64,000 nt of DNA. Source: Dryomyza anilis. Lineage: Eukaryota > Arthropoda > Insecta > Diptera > Dryomyzidae. Position numbers and translations under genes: made by a program. The stretch is taken from positions 77,680,583-77,744,582 of the forward strand of contig OX638130.1 of the NCBI GenBank assembly GCA_951804985.1, read 5' to 3'. The notes beneath the pieces were generated by a model. That model searched no databases and was not told the origin of the DNA. It worked only from the letters and a program-made list of their open reading frames with translations. The stretch's first letter is position 1. Every line of letters starts with the position of its first letter. This document shows, in pieces, positions 50,163 through 61,912 of this stretch.

Positions 50163-51837
50163 ACCCTGTATGCGAAGTCTTTCTATGTCAGCATTCGTTT
50201 AATGCTAATTTTTTTAGAAGGTATGAAGGACCGCATACCTAATAAAATAATATGTTGTACCATTAAAGCCGCGGCATTTATGTCTCTGTCAGCGAAACAC
50301 AATTTCCAATTAAACTTGCGAAAAAAATCTTTAACGCAACCCAATTTGCTTTTCGTAAAGCCATACAGTTTTCCTCGGGGCTTTAATCGAAAAGGCGCGT
50401 AAACTAGAATACGAAAACTCAGCGGAAACAGTACAGTGATCGGAGTAACCCAGAGGTGCAAAGACTTTTACATCATATTTTTCATGATGTGTAGTCAGAA
50501 AAAGGTCTAGGACAGTTGGGCTTTGCCCGCCGACGCGTGGAATATACGTCGGCTCATTCACCCTTTGAGTGGGTTGGTTGTTTTCGGCAAAAAGCTCAAC
50601 ATAACAACCATCCTGTGTTGATGATAGACCCGAGTGGCTCAACCAAGTGGCGTTGTGCACATTAAAATCGCCCGAAACAACAATTTCACTGCCTGGAAAT
50701 TGCTCCAATATATTTGAGATCGAATCAGATAAGGCCTCCAGCTTATTACAGGTGGAAACCCTATCTAGATTCGGACTCCTATAAAGAAAGCACAAGTGCA
50801 TGATGTGTGTTTGGATTTTGAATTTAACCCAAATTGTATTAAATTCGCTATCCGACACACTATGCTGTTGCTACAGTTGATACACAACGTCACTCCGAAT
50901 AAATAGAGCAAGGCCCTATGGGTAGAGAATAATGACAATAGGTGTTAACCAGGCACATGAAAATCCAGTGGATCTGTACCCTCATGAACCTGGGTCTCAT
51001 CTAGTGCCATTATTTGAGGCCTATGGGTGGATACATACGCAAATACAGAGAAAAAATGCGCCCTCAGCCCACGAACGTTGAAAAAATCTATGAGAAATTT
51101 TTGAGACATTTTCCTTCAAAACAATCAAACATACCACTAACGTGCAGCAGTTGACACAAACAAATGAGAGCGCAAGCAAAGCAGTAGTGATTGTTATGCC
51201 TTAACCACAGCGTAGCTTACGCACTCAGTGCAGCATCAACCGTGCACGACAGTAGCGGGGAGTAGGATGGGGAAGGGAAGAATAACTAAAAACAAAATAC
51301 AATTACCCTCTGCCGTAATTGTATTTTGTTTTTAGCATAGAAGAGCCCCTTGCGTTGGCAATTGCAAAATAAAAAAACAATGCGGCGAGTGCAGCAACTC
51401 GGCAGACGAAACTGGTTTTGGTTTATTGTTGTTGTTGTGTTTGTGAGTTTAATGTTATTTTTAATTTGTTTGGTTTATTGTTTGCGCTGTTATTATTGGT
51501 TTTTGGTTTTAATTTTCTTCATTTTTCGGCATTATTTTATTTTGTAACTATAAAAGACGACACTGGACTTTGCACGAATTTTAACACATATAATTCAAAT
51601 AGATGACAGAATTGTAGGAGGTCTAGGCGACCATCCCCCATGGCCATGTTGACGCTAGCTCAGAGAGGTCTTTTTCAATTCTTACTGAAGAACGTGTGTT
51701 GCTCAGTGTCATCCTGCAAAGCCTAACTTTTGCAGGCATACACTCAGAAGAAAATGTTACGACTATTTATTTTATGGTTCATGTATTAATAGTTTTTTTC
51801 TTTTTAAATCAAAAGTGTTCTAATAATTTCAATAGTA

Positions 51838-53724
51838 CACTGCGCGCCACTTGAATAAGGCCAGTTTTTAAAGTCAAATTTTGGCTCATATCTCGCCCTA
51901 TTCATAATGCATCAAAATTTGTTGTATGCAGTTCGATAGATTGTTTTGTTACGCGTCTGTCCCCATCCCAAAAATTAATCCGAAATGCATGTGAATTTTA
52001 AGATTAATTTAATTAAAAAAAAAAAACTCAGAAAAATACAGTAAAATTATGCTCCAATTGAATAAAGTGAGTTCAAATTAATGATGAAAAACACAGTAAA
52101 CCATGGAATTTTGAAAACTTTAGTACAACACATATAAGAGTAGCAATTTTTATTATTATTTTAAAAGTCCATTCTTCAAATTAACTTAAAACTAGTCACC
52201 AATTATAGAAGTACCTCAATCAAAATTATTTTTAATCAAGGATACTGAAATCCTGCCTGCATTAATTAAAAAAAAAAGTATTATTTGTCATCAGCTTCAC
52301 TATTATGGTTAACTGACCATTGAAAAGCATTTTCTCTCGTGTTTAACACACTAGAAAGGTTTTGAAATTAAAAAAAGTTTAATTTTTTTATCTCTTGTTT
52401 ATATTATCCTTGCTATTCTTATCCATGATGCCCATTAATAATAATAGTTTGGCGCTACAGTCCTGTATAGAACTTCGGCCGAGCTCTCTCACCATTTTGA
52501 GCTGTACGTGTTATATATGTACTCAAAGTGGTGGGACCTTAAGTTTATTGCCGAATCCGAACTCGGGTGAGAGCTTTTCATAGGCAATGGTTTTACTCTC
52601 GTAGGTTTGCCATTTACTGACGAGAGGTAGCGCGGTATAGAAAAATGTTTCTATGAAAAGATGTTGTTAGCCCCAGTCCAGGCTTGAATCGGGGACCTTT
52701 CGGCTCGCAGTCCAACGCACTAACCACTGAGCTACCGCGACTACCGCGGCTACCCATTAAGTCTTTGTTTTATGTTGGACATCAATGGAATTGATCAAAC
52801 ATTTTATTTTTACTGTGGAAATGACATTGGTTGCATTCAAATTCAACGGATTTATAAATTTACTCAAAGCCACATTTAAGTCTATACTAATTCAACAAGA
52901 GATTATGAGGTTTTGATGTTCATCTGCGTAATGTTACCTTATTTTTTAAAGTATAAAAAACCAAATAATGTTTTGGATCGAAGATTAAATTTGACCAATG
53001 TTCAAAAGCGCTGTGATGAAGAATACTCAATTTTCTGTTGAACTTTTTCATTTTAGAGATTTTAGAAAGGTCCTTGTTGAAAGTCTACAAAAACCAAAGT
53101 ATGGTATCAAAACTAACCCAACATTGTCCTTGCAATTCCCTACAAATAAATTACAACATTTATCCGATATATTCATCAGGGATAATAAAAACAAGGATTC
53201 AGTTATAAAAAGTCAACTTTTTTAAATTAGAAATCCTTAAAAAGAGTGTGTTAAACAGTACAGAAAATGATAATTAATGGTCAGTTTACAATATTAGTGA
53301 AGCTAATGATAAAAAATTCTCATTTTTTTTAATAATTCCTGTCAGGATTTCAGTATCCTTGATTTAATAATATTTTGATTGAGGTATTCTTTAAAATGCT
53401 ATCGTGTACTACTTTTAAGTTATTTTGAAGAATGGACTTTTAAAATAATAATAAAAATATCCACTCTTAAATTTGTTTTACTAAAGTTTTCAAAAATCCA
53501 CGGTTCAAGTGGAGCAAAATTTTACTGTATTTTTCTGAGTTTTTTAATTAAAGTAATCTTAAAATAAACATTCATTTCAGATTTTAATTTTTGCGATGGG
53601 CGCAGACGCGTAACAAAACAATCTATCGAACTGCATACAACGAATTTTAATGCATTATGAATAGGACGAGATATGAGCTAAAATTTTACTTTAAAAAACT
53701 GGCCTTATTTAGTGGCGCGCAGAG
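51838..53724. mobile_element. Tc1/mariner-like element D1 with inverted repeats of about 600 bp
   Basis: TA on both sides (51836-51837 and 53725-53726). The left end CACTGCGCGCCACTTGAATA and the right end read inward, CTCTGCGCGCCACTAAATAA, begin inverted repeats that stay recognisable for roughly 600 bp (51838-52430 against 53130-53724). A SINE sits near the centre. The middle (52755-53130) encodes no recognised transposase, so the element is non-autonomous. Confidence 0.85.
52437..52750 (-). mobile_element. tRNA-derived SINE, copy 4, inside D1
   Basis: Full-length minus-strand copy with CCCATTAA on both sides (about 52429-52436 and 52753-52760), a target duplication. The tRNA-like head shows a short partial duplication (CTACCGCGACTACCGCGGCT). 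Confidence 0.88.
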
Positions 53725-53818
53725 TATTTGAAAAATTCACTACCATAAATTTAAATATTTCAATATTATTATTTTCCATAGAATAAAAACTGTTCCTTTT
53801 TTTAATGGTTTCCTCCTA

Positions 53819-54598
53819 ACGACTGCGTCGAATATAATTGTCTGTTACATATCTTCCCATAATGTGCTATTGCAAGATTCAAATTAAAAAAATTTGATCA
53901 TAGTAGCTCTGAATTAAATGGTAGAAAATAATTTGTGTCAGTTATAGTCAATACAAAATTTATTTAACGCGAAAATGGCAAACGAAGTGGAAGTGCGAGA
54001 AAATATAATTAAAATTTTTCAAAAACAACCTAGTTGGTCTTTTAAAAAAATTGCCGAGGAGGTAGGGGCTAACCCTAAGACCATTTCTCGCGTTATCAAC
54101 CGCTTTAAGGAAGACCTGAGTATTGATCGGAAGAAAGGTTCTGGTAAAAAAAGGCCCACATGATCGTGAAAAGTCGAAGAAGGTTGTGAATATTTTAAAG
54201 AAAGATCCAAGCATATCCGGAAGGAAATTGGCGAGAAAGGCGGATTGCTCAGCATCTTTCGTGCGCAGGACTAAGAAAGAAGATGGGCTGAAGACGTACA
54301 AGGTCCAAAAAGTTCCGGATAGAAATGCCGTCAAGAATGAAACCGCTGCAGCTAAAAAGCTGAACCAAGATTTTTTTAAAAAATTCGATTGCTGCATAAT
54401 GGATTACAACATTAATGGAAGGGGTTCCGGAAAAATTAAAACTTTTTATTAAAAAAATATTAATTTCTGGTTTTTTATATTTTTTTTTTAATCTAAAAAT
54501 AATTTGCAAAATAAAATATTTTATTCTATAAAAATTCGATTACTAGATTTCTATATTTTTTCATTTTTGTAGCGGACAATTTTATTCGACGCAGTCCT
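53819..54598 (+). mobile_element. Tc1/mariner-type element D2 with truncated transposase
   Basis: 780 bp, TA on both sides (53817-53818 and 54599-54600). Ends ACGACTGCGTCGAATATAAT and, read inward from the right, AGGACTGCGTCGAATAAAAT. The transposase gene inside keeps the DNA-binding half and has lost the catalytic core. Confidence 0.88.
53975..54451 (+). pseudogene. Tc1/mariner transposase remnant (paired-type HTH only)
   Basis: The first frame (53975-54163) begins MANEVEVRENIIKIFQKQPS and has a helix-turn-helix with KKIAEEVGANPKTISRVINR and FKEDLSIDRKKGSG. A one-base shift near 54145 carries it into the second frame: GPHDREKSKKVVNILKKDPS, ISGRKLARKADCSASFVRRT (second HTH), then KLNQDFFKKFDCCIMD. 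The last Asp is the expected first catalytic residue. Directly after it comes a short tail (NGRGSGKIKTFY), so the rest of the DDE/D core (some 150-200 residues) is deleted. Cannot catalyse transposition; it might bind TIRs if made. Confidence 0.85.
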
Positions 54599-54860
54599 TA
54601 TAATAATAAACGTGGTATAAAAACGAATACAAAAATAAAAATAACAACGAACTTCTATTATGGCTCAAAAATAAATGTCGACTCAAGTATTACAATCAAT
54701 TATTGGAAACTGAAGCAATCATTAAATGTGTTATAACCTTTTGCATCGGGAAGTGTCTCTTTATTTGTGTGTTGTAAAAGTGAATATCAATTTCGACATT
54801 TAAATAAAATAAACTATACAATGAATTTACTAAAATACATTTTTGTTTTAATAAATTATT

Positions 54861-56650
54861 ACTTACTTACTTAAATGGCCCTTACAACCGTTGGTCGGTT
54901 TTGGCCGCTGAGATGAAGCCGCGCCAGTCGGATCTGCTTTGCGCGCGCTGACTCCAGTTAGAAATACCAAGCGTTGCCAGATTGTCCTCAACTTGGTCTT
55001 TCCAACGCAGATTTGAACGCCCTCTTCTACGCTGTCCACCTTCGAGTTTCGATTTAAGCACCTTCTTGGCTGGAGTGTTTTCATCCATTCGTTCGACATG
55101 ACCTAGCCATCGAAGCCGCTGGATCTTAATGCGCTTGACTATGTCAATGTCGTCGAATAACTCATACAGATCATGGTTCATCCTGATTCGATACTCGTTA
55201 GCAAAGCAGATAGGGCCAAAGATTTTACGGAAAATCTTTCTCTCGAACGCTCCCAGTACTCTCTCATCGGTGAAGGCCAGCGTCCATATTTCTGCACCAT
55301 AAAGTAGGACGGGCATGATGAGTGACTTGTAGAGCGTTATTTTTGTACGGCGAGAGAGGGCTCTACTTCTCAATTTCCTACTGAGCCCAAAGTAGCACCT
55401 GTTTGCTAGAGTTATTCTCCGTTTGATCTCCAGGCTAGGCGTCTTATTTTCTCGAAGAATTTTCGAACCTCATTCCTGTCCCCATGCATCTCAATCTCAT
55501 CACACTCACGTCTTTCTGCCTCGCTTTTTTATGCCTGAAATGACGTCTCTCTTCCCTTCTCTTTGTATCGCTCCTTCGCAGCTCGCGTAGCTACTGACTG
55601 CAGGGTGGATTTGTACTCATCGTCTTTCTCTGCAGTGGCCGCGCGACACTATTGGTCATACCACTGATTCCTTGGGCGTTGGAATCCAAGCTCGAAGCGT
55701 GCCTTCCTTCAATCACAACGTGATCAATTTGGTTCGAGTTTTTTGATCGGGCGACAACCATGTGGCCTTGTGGATATCGAAATTTTCGAATCTAGTGCTA
55801 CTTACTACCATGTTTCGTGCTGCGGCGAAGTCGATTAGCCTCGTTCCGTTATCGGAAGTGTTGGCATGGAGGCTAAATTTTCCAATTGTGGGACAATAGA
55901 TGGCTTCTCTGTCCACCTTGGCGTTAAAATCGCCATTACGATTTTGATATCGTAACGGGGGCAGCGCTCGTATGCGTTGTCTAGGCGCTCGTAGAAGCAC
56001 TCTTTTGTTTCGTCATCTTTCTCGTTCGTCGGAGCGTGAGCACAAATTAGGCTAATGTTGAAATATTTAGCCTTGATGCGGATTGTTGCCAGCCTTTCGT
56101 CCACGGGCGTGAACCTAGAGACAAGGTGGCGGAGTCTCTTGCCGACCACAAATCCACATCCAAATTCGTGTCTCTCCGCATGGCAGCTGTAGTAGATATC
56201 ACAGAACGCTTGTTTCGAGCATCCTTGTCTCGTCCATCGCATCTCCTGGATAGCGGCGATGTCAGCCTTATATTTTTCGAGAACATCTGCCAGCTGGATA
56301 GAGGCACCTTCCCTATAAAGGGTCCGGACATTCCAGGTGCATATCCGTAAATCATGGTCCTTAAAACGTTTGCGTGGGTCGTCATCGTGGTAATCGGTCG
56401 TTATCCGAGGCTTCTTTTTTGTTTTCATTGGGCGCATAGGTTTTTTTCCGTGGTGGGACCCAAACACAACGCACGAACCCTCACTCTGAGGAAGATGCTC
56501 GCCACTTACTGTAGCCGACTTCTACACCGGGTGGTGTAGAGCGTCGTTCCCAGGGACTTCCACGAGGAATACTTACACCGAAGTGGAGGTGTCACCATTT
56601 GACAATTTGCCAATTCTGGTGACCAGTGAGTTGACTTGACATGACACCGA
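54861..56650 (-). mobile_element. RTE copy with deleted RT, inserted in MITE C
   Basis: Minus strand. The 3' end with (TAAG)3 is at 54861; the 5' side ends near 56650. TAATAAATTATT occurs at 54849-54860 and 56651-56662 (12-bp target duplication). The uninterrupted site is visible at 16869-16880. Relative to the long RTE it lacks 6936-8096 (most of RT) and about 8364-8641 (part of EN), and about 85 bp of the 5' leader. The endonuclease N-terminal part (55835-56467) remains open with WNVRT and QEMRW, then is frameshifted near GDFN. Confidence 0.9.
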
Positions 56651-58029
56651 TAATAAATTATTAGGAAAATGTAATTCGACTATACCATAAAATTAATAAC
56701 ACGTATCATTAAATTCGTATAAATCTTTCTTATTGTAATTAAAATATCACATTATAAAACTTATGGTACAACCACACATTGTATTTATGGTACAACCACA
56801 CATTGTATTAACAGTTTCAATATTACTGAACTAATGATGCGCATCCTATTGACCAATTTTAATGGTATAAATTATTGTTTTTCTATTGAAATACTATTAA
56901 TTTACTGGGTGTACCGAACTCAGACATTGCGGCGTATAATTGGTCCCTTATCGGAGTGTCGAAGACGACTTTGTAGCGACTAATAGCAATGTTAAAATCT
57001 GGTATATGGTGTATTTTTCAGGTCTGAAGCCGCACTGATAAGGTCCAATCAGTCTGTTGACGATGTGCTTCAGTCTTTCACATAATACGCTAGATAGAAC
57101 CTACTATGCGATATTAAGTAGACTGATCCCACGGTAGTTGGCGCAAATAGCGGGATCCCTTTTATTAAGGATTGGGCAGAGTACATTGAGGTCCCAGTCA
57201 CTTGCCATCTCTCATCCGCCCATATTCTGCTTACGAGCTCGTGCATACTATCTATTACCTCGTCGCCTCCAGTCTTAAACAACTCAGCAGACAGGCCATC
57301 AGCAACTGCGGCTTTGTTATTTTTCAGCCGAGCAATGGCTGTTCTGAACTCGTCGCGTTCGGTTAGCGGAATCTCAAGTACTGGTTTGCCGGGTTTACGT
57401 CTCTATCGGTGGAATTGCTGTCATCATCACCGGTCAGAAGCTCTGGATATCAGTCACTAGATTCCCGTTGCCATCTTTACAGGAAGAGGCTCCGGATTTT
57501 GATTTTCTCGAAGAAGATAACACGAAGAATTTTCGAGCCTCATTCCTGTCCCCATGCATCTCACTCTCCTCACACTCACTTTTTTCTGCGTCTTTCTTTT
57601 TGCTCCTGAAAAGACGTCTCTCTTCATAGGCTTTTCCAGTGGTGGGACCCATATTTTACTCACGAACACTCTCTCTGAGGGAGATGTTCGCCCTACAATT
57701 ATTGTTTAATATTACAACTATTTACGTGCACATATACGTTTTATTTGCATTTCTTAACCTTTGTTGTGTGATATTAAGCACAAAATGTTTAATTTCGATA
57801 TGTCCGATGTTTAAAATTAAACACGCGTAATAAATTTACACATCATTAGTTTATTCTTACACAAGCTTTGTTGAATTTTAAACACAAAATAGTTTTTATG
57901 AGTTTTAATTTAAATGAAAAGTAAAGTTTCTACACGGAGGGTAAAAAGTTCTAAAATCCAGAAGGAATCAAGAAGTATACGGAGTGATATAAAGATAAAC
58001 CGAAAAATCCTTAATTTCAAGAAAAGGAT

Positions 58030-59105
58030 TTACTAAGTGATTTACATCTGTGAGGTTTCTGCTACAAGATCCCATCCATGGTTTTTAAAAGTGACGCAAA
58101 AAAAAAATATAAAATTATCTAAATATTAAAAAGTGATATGCAATTGCATTTCAAATGCATGTTAAACACGCATATGAATTGATATCGCTAAGCGGTTTTT
58201 GAATTAATTATCTGTGATATTTCTGCTACAAGCAGAAAACCATCCATGGTTTTTAAAAGTGACGCATAAAAATATAAAATTTTCTAAATATTAAAAATGA
58301 TATGCACTTTAAATTCATGTGAAACCCGTATAGGAATTGATATCGCAAAGCGGGTTTTGAATTCACGATCACTGGGGTTTCTGCTACAAGATGCATTCAA
58401 TTGTTTTTGAAAGTGACGCAAAAAATATATTTTTTGAAATTATTTGAAAATATGGTACAACACAGTTGCATTTTAAATGCAATTTAAAACCGCAACCGAA
58501 TTGATCCAAAAAAATTCATCATCTGTGAGATTTCTGCTACAAGATCCCATCCATGATTTTTAAAAGTGACGTAAAAAAATATAAAATGTTGTAATTATTA
58601 AAAGTGATATGCACTTCAAATACATGTAAAATCCGTATAGGAATTAATCACTTCAAATACATGTAAAATCCGTATAGGAATTAATATTGCAAAGCGGTTT
58701 TCGACTTTATCATCTGAGAGGTTTCTCCTACAAGATCTCATCAATGTGTTTTAAAAGTGACGCAAAAAAATATTAAATTATCTAAATATTAAAAAGTGAT
58801 ATGCAATTGCATTTCAAATGCATGTTAAACACGCATATGAATTGCTATCGCTAAGCGATTTTCAAATTAATCATCTGTGATATTTCTGCTACAAGATCCC
58901 ATCCATGGTTTTTAAAAGTGACGCAAAAAAATATAAAATTTTCAAATTTTAAAAACTAAAATCCGTATAGGAATTGATATCACAAAGCTGTTTTCAAATT
59001 CATTATCTCTGAGACTTCTGCTACAAGATCCCATCGTTGGTTTTTAAAAGTGACGCAAAAAAAATATAAAATTTTCTAAGTATTAAAAAGTGATTTGCAA
59101 TTGCA
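58030..59105. repeat. Degenerate tandem array, about seven units of 136-192 bp
   Basis: The anchor TTTCTGCTACAAGATCCCAT recurs (with changes) at about 58048, 58219, 58379, 58531, 58723, 58882 and 59018. Each is followed by CCATGGTTTTTAAAAGTGAC, then GCAAAAAAATATAAAAT, TGATATGCAATTGCATTTCA and CGTATAGGAATTGATATCGC. One unit has an inner 34-bp duplication (CACTTCAAATACATGTAAAA, 58613-58680). No ORF. Confidence 0.88.
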
Positions 59106-60511
59106 CTTCAAATTTTTAAAATTTAAAAAGGTTGCTTTTTGAGGTATGTTCTTTTTTTTATTAAAGCAACATGGTATGGATATTGTAAGATATCTTTTTT
59201 GAAATTTTATTATCTTTAAAATGAGACCTTTGTATTTTCTTTTGGTTCAATACAGCTCAAGTTACGTTTAATTGATTAGCACCACCTCTGATTTTTATAC
59301 AGTTTTTTTTCAAATTTTAAACCACCAAATCTCTGAAACCACACCATCTGGAAAGCTGAAATTTGGCCAATATTTCAATTTTATGTTGTTTCACCATACT
59401 TCCAAGTTACATTAAATTCTGAGATGGTGCTGCCAAAATTTGAATTTTTCCGTTGATTTGATATGGAATGACTCATATAGAACATTTTACATAAATAAGT
59501 TTTATAAATAAAAAAATATTTATTAAAATAAAATTTCAATTGGATGTTTCGGCATGCTTGCTGACTAGGAGGTTGCCACAACCTCCTAGTCAGCAAGTTG
59601 CCGCAATCGAATAATTTGGTTTGTTGCCGCAACAAATCAATTCTCTGTGTGTATTTAATCAGAACATAGTCCAAACTAATAATCAAAATTAATAATGTTT
59701 CCTATCTCTTTTATTTTTATAACGAACTACTATTAACAAGTACTTGAAAAACATTATCAAAAAAAAAAACTGAGTAAGCACTTAAAATTACCACCCGCGA
59801 ATAATATAAAATTTTGGTATGAAATGTTCGTAGGAACATTTATTTGAGTAGTGTAATTATAAACTCAATTTTCGCGTAATTTTTTTCCTCGATTTTTCTT
59901 TTTACCATCATCACTTCGCACAAATCAAATACAGAATCGAAATTAAATTTCATGACCCGAAGTTCAGTAATAAATTTATTTTTATATAAAAAAAATTATG
60001 ACAGCAAAATATGATAAATCTTAAAAGATGAATATGAAAATGTTATATGATAAAATTGTGGTAACACTGTCATCATTTAATATTTTTCATCAAACAAGAA
60101 TCAGATTTTTATGAAGCGGTGAAAAGCACTTCACAGACCAAGAATCGACCCCGAGTATGTAGCATACCAGTAGAATTCTAGTTTCCACGACCGTAAACAT
60201 GTCCCCTCAGTCAATTTTAGATTTTTGGGAGTTCCAGCTTCACTTTGGCAAATATTTAGTCTGCCCGAAAATTTGCTAAATTGAAAAGTCGAACACTGCA
60301 TTACCGACAAAATTTAGTTTAGTTAGCAATTTAGTAGCAATGGGTGCGAACACACCCATTGTATCAACATGAGAACTAGTACGGTTTCAACTAGTAAATA
60401 TTCTAGTACAATTTCTTTGCTGATTAGTCTTACAATGCAGGGTAGTGTTGCCACCCTATTTTGTGATTTTTATTATAACATATACATATATATATATATC
60501 TTTTTTTTTAG
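59106..60511. other. End of Usp7 intron; partial MITE terminus
   Basis: AT-rich. 59555-59652 holds one palindromic unit (GGAGGTTGCCACAACCTCCT) and the terminus TCTCTGTGTGTA, matching the repeat at 29105 in reverse. A polypyrimidine tract and AG at 60493-60511 form the splice acceptor. Nothing else recognised. Confidence 0.6.
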
Positions 60512-61912
60512 GAGGCAGAAAAAGGTGTTAGTTTTACATCATTTCCTCCCGTGTTACATTTGCATTTGATGAGATTCCAATATGATCCTATAACTGATAG
60601 CTCCATTAAATATAATGACCGATTTGAGTTCTACGAAAGTATTAATCTTGATCAATTTTTTGGAGGAGAAAAAGAAAAAACTCCTGCAGATTACGTTCTA
60701 CATGCTGTTCTGGTTCATTCTGGAGACAATCACGGAGGCCACTACGTAGTATTTATTAATCCCAAGGCCGATGGAAAATGGTATAAATTTGACGATGATG
60801 TAGTCTCTAGCTGTCGGAAAATTGAAGCAATCGAACAGAATTATGGTGGTATGGATGATGAAATATCATTTCATGCAAAGTGCAGCAATGCCTACATGTT
60901 AGTTTACATACGTAAATCCGAATTGGAACGCGTATTGAGCGACATACCAGAGCACGAAATACCAAGTGAATTGGTTGAGAGACTTGATTTGGAAAAGCGC
61001 ATTGAAATAGCACGACGAAAGGAACGAAGTGAAGCAAATCTTTATGCATCTATTCATGTCATACTAGAGGAATACTTTGAAGCTCAACAAAAAAGGAGAC
61101 TGTTCGACATGGACAAAGTCCATCCACGACTGTTTAAGTTTAAACAAAGTCAAACCGTTGAGGACATGATTGAAGCGTTCGTTAAGACATTTTGCGTACC
61201 AAAGGAACGAATGCGGCTGTGGATAATGTATGCAACGCAAACACAAAAATTTTTGTATTTTGATTTCCAACGCGAATATTTACACACTATTGAACAAATT
61301 ACCACGGCACAGAAACCGTGGGTAATTTTTCTGGAACTTGCCCAACCGGATATTCCCGGACGTGTCCTTCCGCCGTTCGATCCAAAGCGTGAGGTTCTTG
61401 TGTTTTTCAAGTATTACGATGCACTTAACAAGCGCCTTAACTATATAGGATGTTCCCAACAAGAGCTCAGTCGACGTTTGTGCGATATTGTTATTGAAAT
61501 TAATACTCATATGGGTTTTGACGTCGACACAGAGCTAACAGTTTTTGATGAGTGTACTGACAAAAAGATCACAAATTTGAATGAAACGCTCGAAAAAGTC
61601 CTCACACTTAATCAGGATAATATGCAAGGCTATATTCTAATATTTGAAAAAGAGCATATAGGCGTTAAATTGGATTTGCCAACCGTTGAAGATTACTTTT
61701 TAGATCTTGTCTATCGAGTTGAGATAACATTTTGCGATAAATGCAATCCAAACGAACCAGAAATTATTCTGGAGCTTTCAAATCGTTACACATACGACCA
61801 AATGGCTCAAGCTGTGGCTGAACGACTAAATACAGATCCTAATAAACTGCAATTTTTTATGTGTGGTAGTTATAAGGAGGCTCCGGGTAATCCGATTCCC
61901 TATACATACAAG
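60512..61912 (+). CDS. Usp7: Usp7 deubiquitinase, second coding exon
   Basis: 467 codons, phase 0 at both ends. It starts EAEKGVSFTSFPPVLHLHLM (USP core), then YVLHAVLVHSGDNHGGHYVV with the catalytic His (residue 473 of the joined protein, human His464) and KFDDDVVSSC with the third triad residue Asp490 (human Asp481). NAYMLVYIRKSEL closes the catalytic domain. From about residue 545 the C-terminal ubiquitin-like domains follow (RKERSEANLYASIHVILEEY, then WVIFLELAQPDIPGR, VLVFFKYYDALNKRLNYIG and GYILIFEKEH). The exon ends GNPIPYTYK before GTAAAT at 61913; the family continues for roughly 200-250 more residues, which are not in the window. No stops or frameshifts, so the gene is probably active. 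Confidence 0.94.

Larger units (their letters stand above)
48388..51108 (-). mobile_element. Degenerate CR1/Jockey-type LINE (EN-RT), interrupted
   Basis: Minus strand. From 51108 down: SQKFLIDFFNVRGLRAHFFS (endonuclease start), SETQ-like DETQ, CFLYRSPN, VVSGDFNVHNATWLSH and YSDHC, then a linker. The reverse transcriptase begins near 49800 with TSGPDGISALVLKKC, then NPANYRPIAICSSLSKIMES, QYGFRRVRSTGDLMA, DISKAFDRVWH and FINDLL. After a SINE (48598-48906) the C-terminal part continues at 48388-48600 with NRVDFNASKTQWCLLSHKR. The frames are broken by stops and by a MITE at 49926-50162. The RT style suits the CR1/Jockey group; the exact clade is undecided. It lies antisense to Usp7. Confidence 0.82.
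51741..56911 (+). mobile_element. MITE family C, copy 3, split by three later insertions
   Basis: Starts CACTCAGAAGAAAATGTTAC and ends TTAATTTACTGGGTG, flanked by TA (51739-51740 and 56912-56913). Its four segments (51741-51837, 53725-53818, 54599-54860, 56651-56911) line up in order with the uninterrupted copy at 16260-17118. The gaps are two TA-flanked elements and one RTE copy. Confidence 0.88.
51655..57693 (-). mobile_element. Outermost RTE copy of a transposon nest (internally deleted)
   Basis: Pieces 51655-51740 and 56914-57693 match the long RTE at about 7325-7408 and 7409-8230, then jump to its leader (57630-57693 against 9388-9450), missing the endonuclease. MITE C copy 3 interrupts it exactly at GGCATA/TACCGAACT, a duplicated TA; the intact element reads GGTATACCGAACT. 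Frames contain stops. The 3' end of the RTE is absent at 51655. Confidence 0.82.

Noticed and set aside
52998..53225. 75-codon frame in the core of D1
   Set aside because: No similarity to a transposase, no motif, and partly overlaps the inner end of the inverted repeat.
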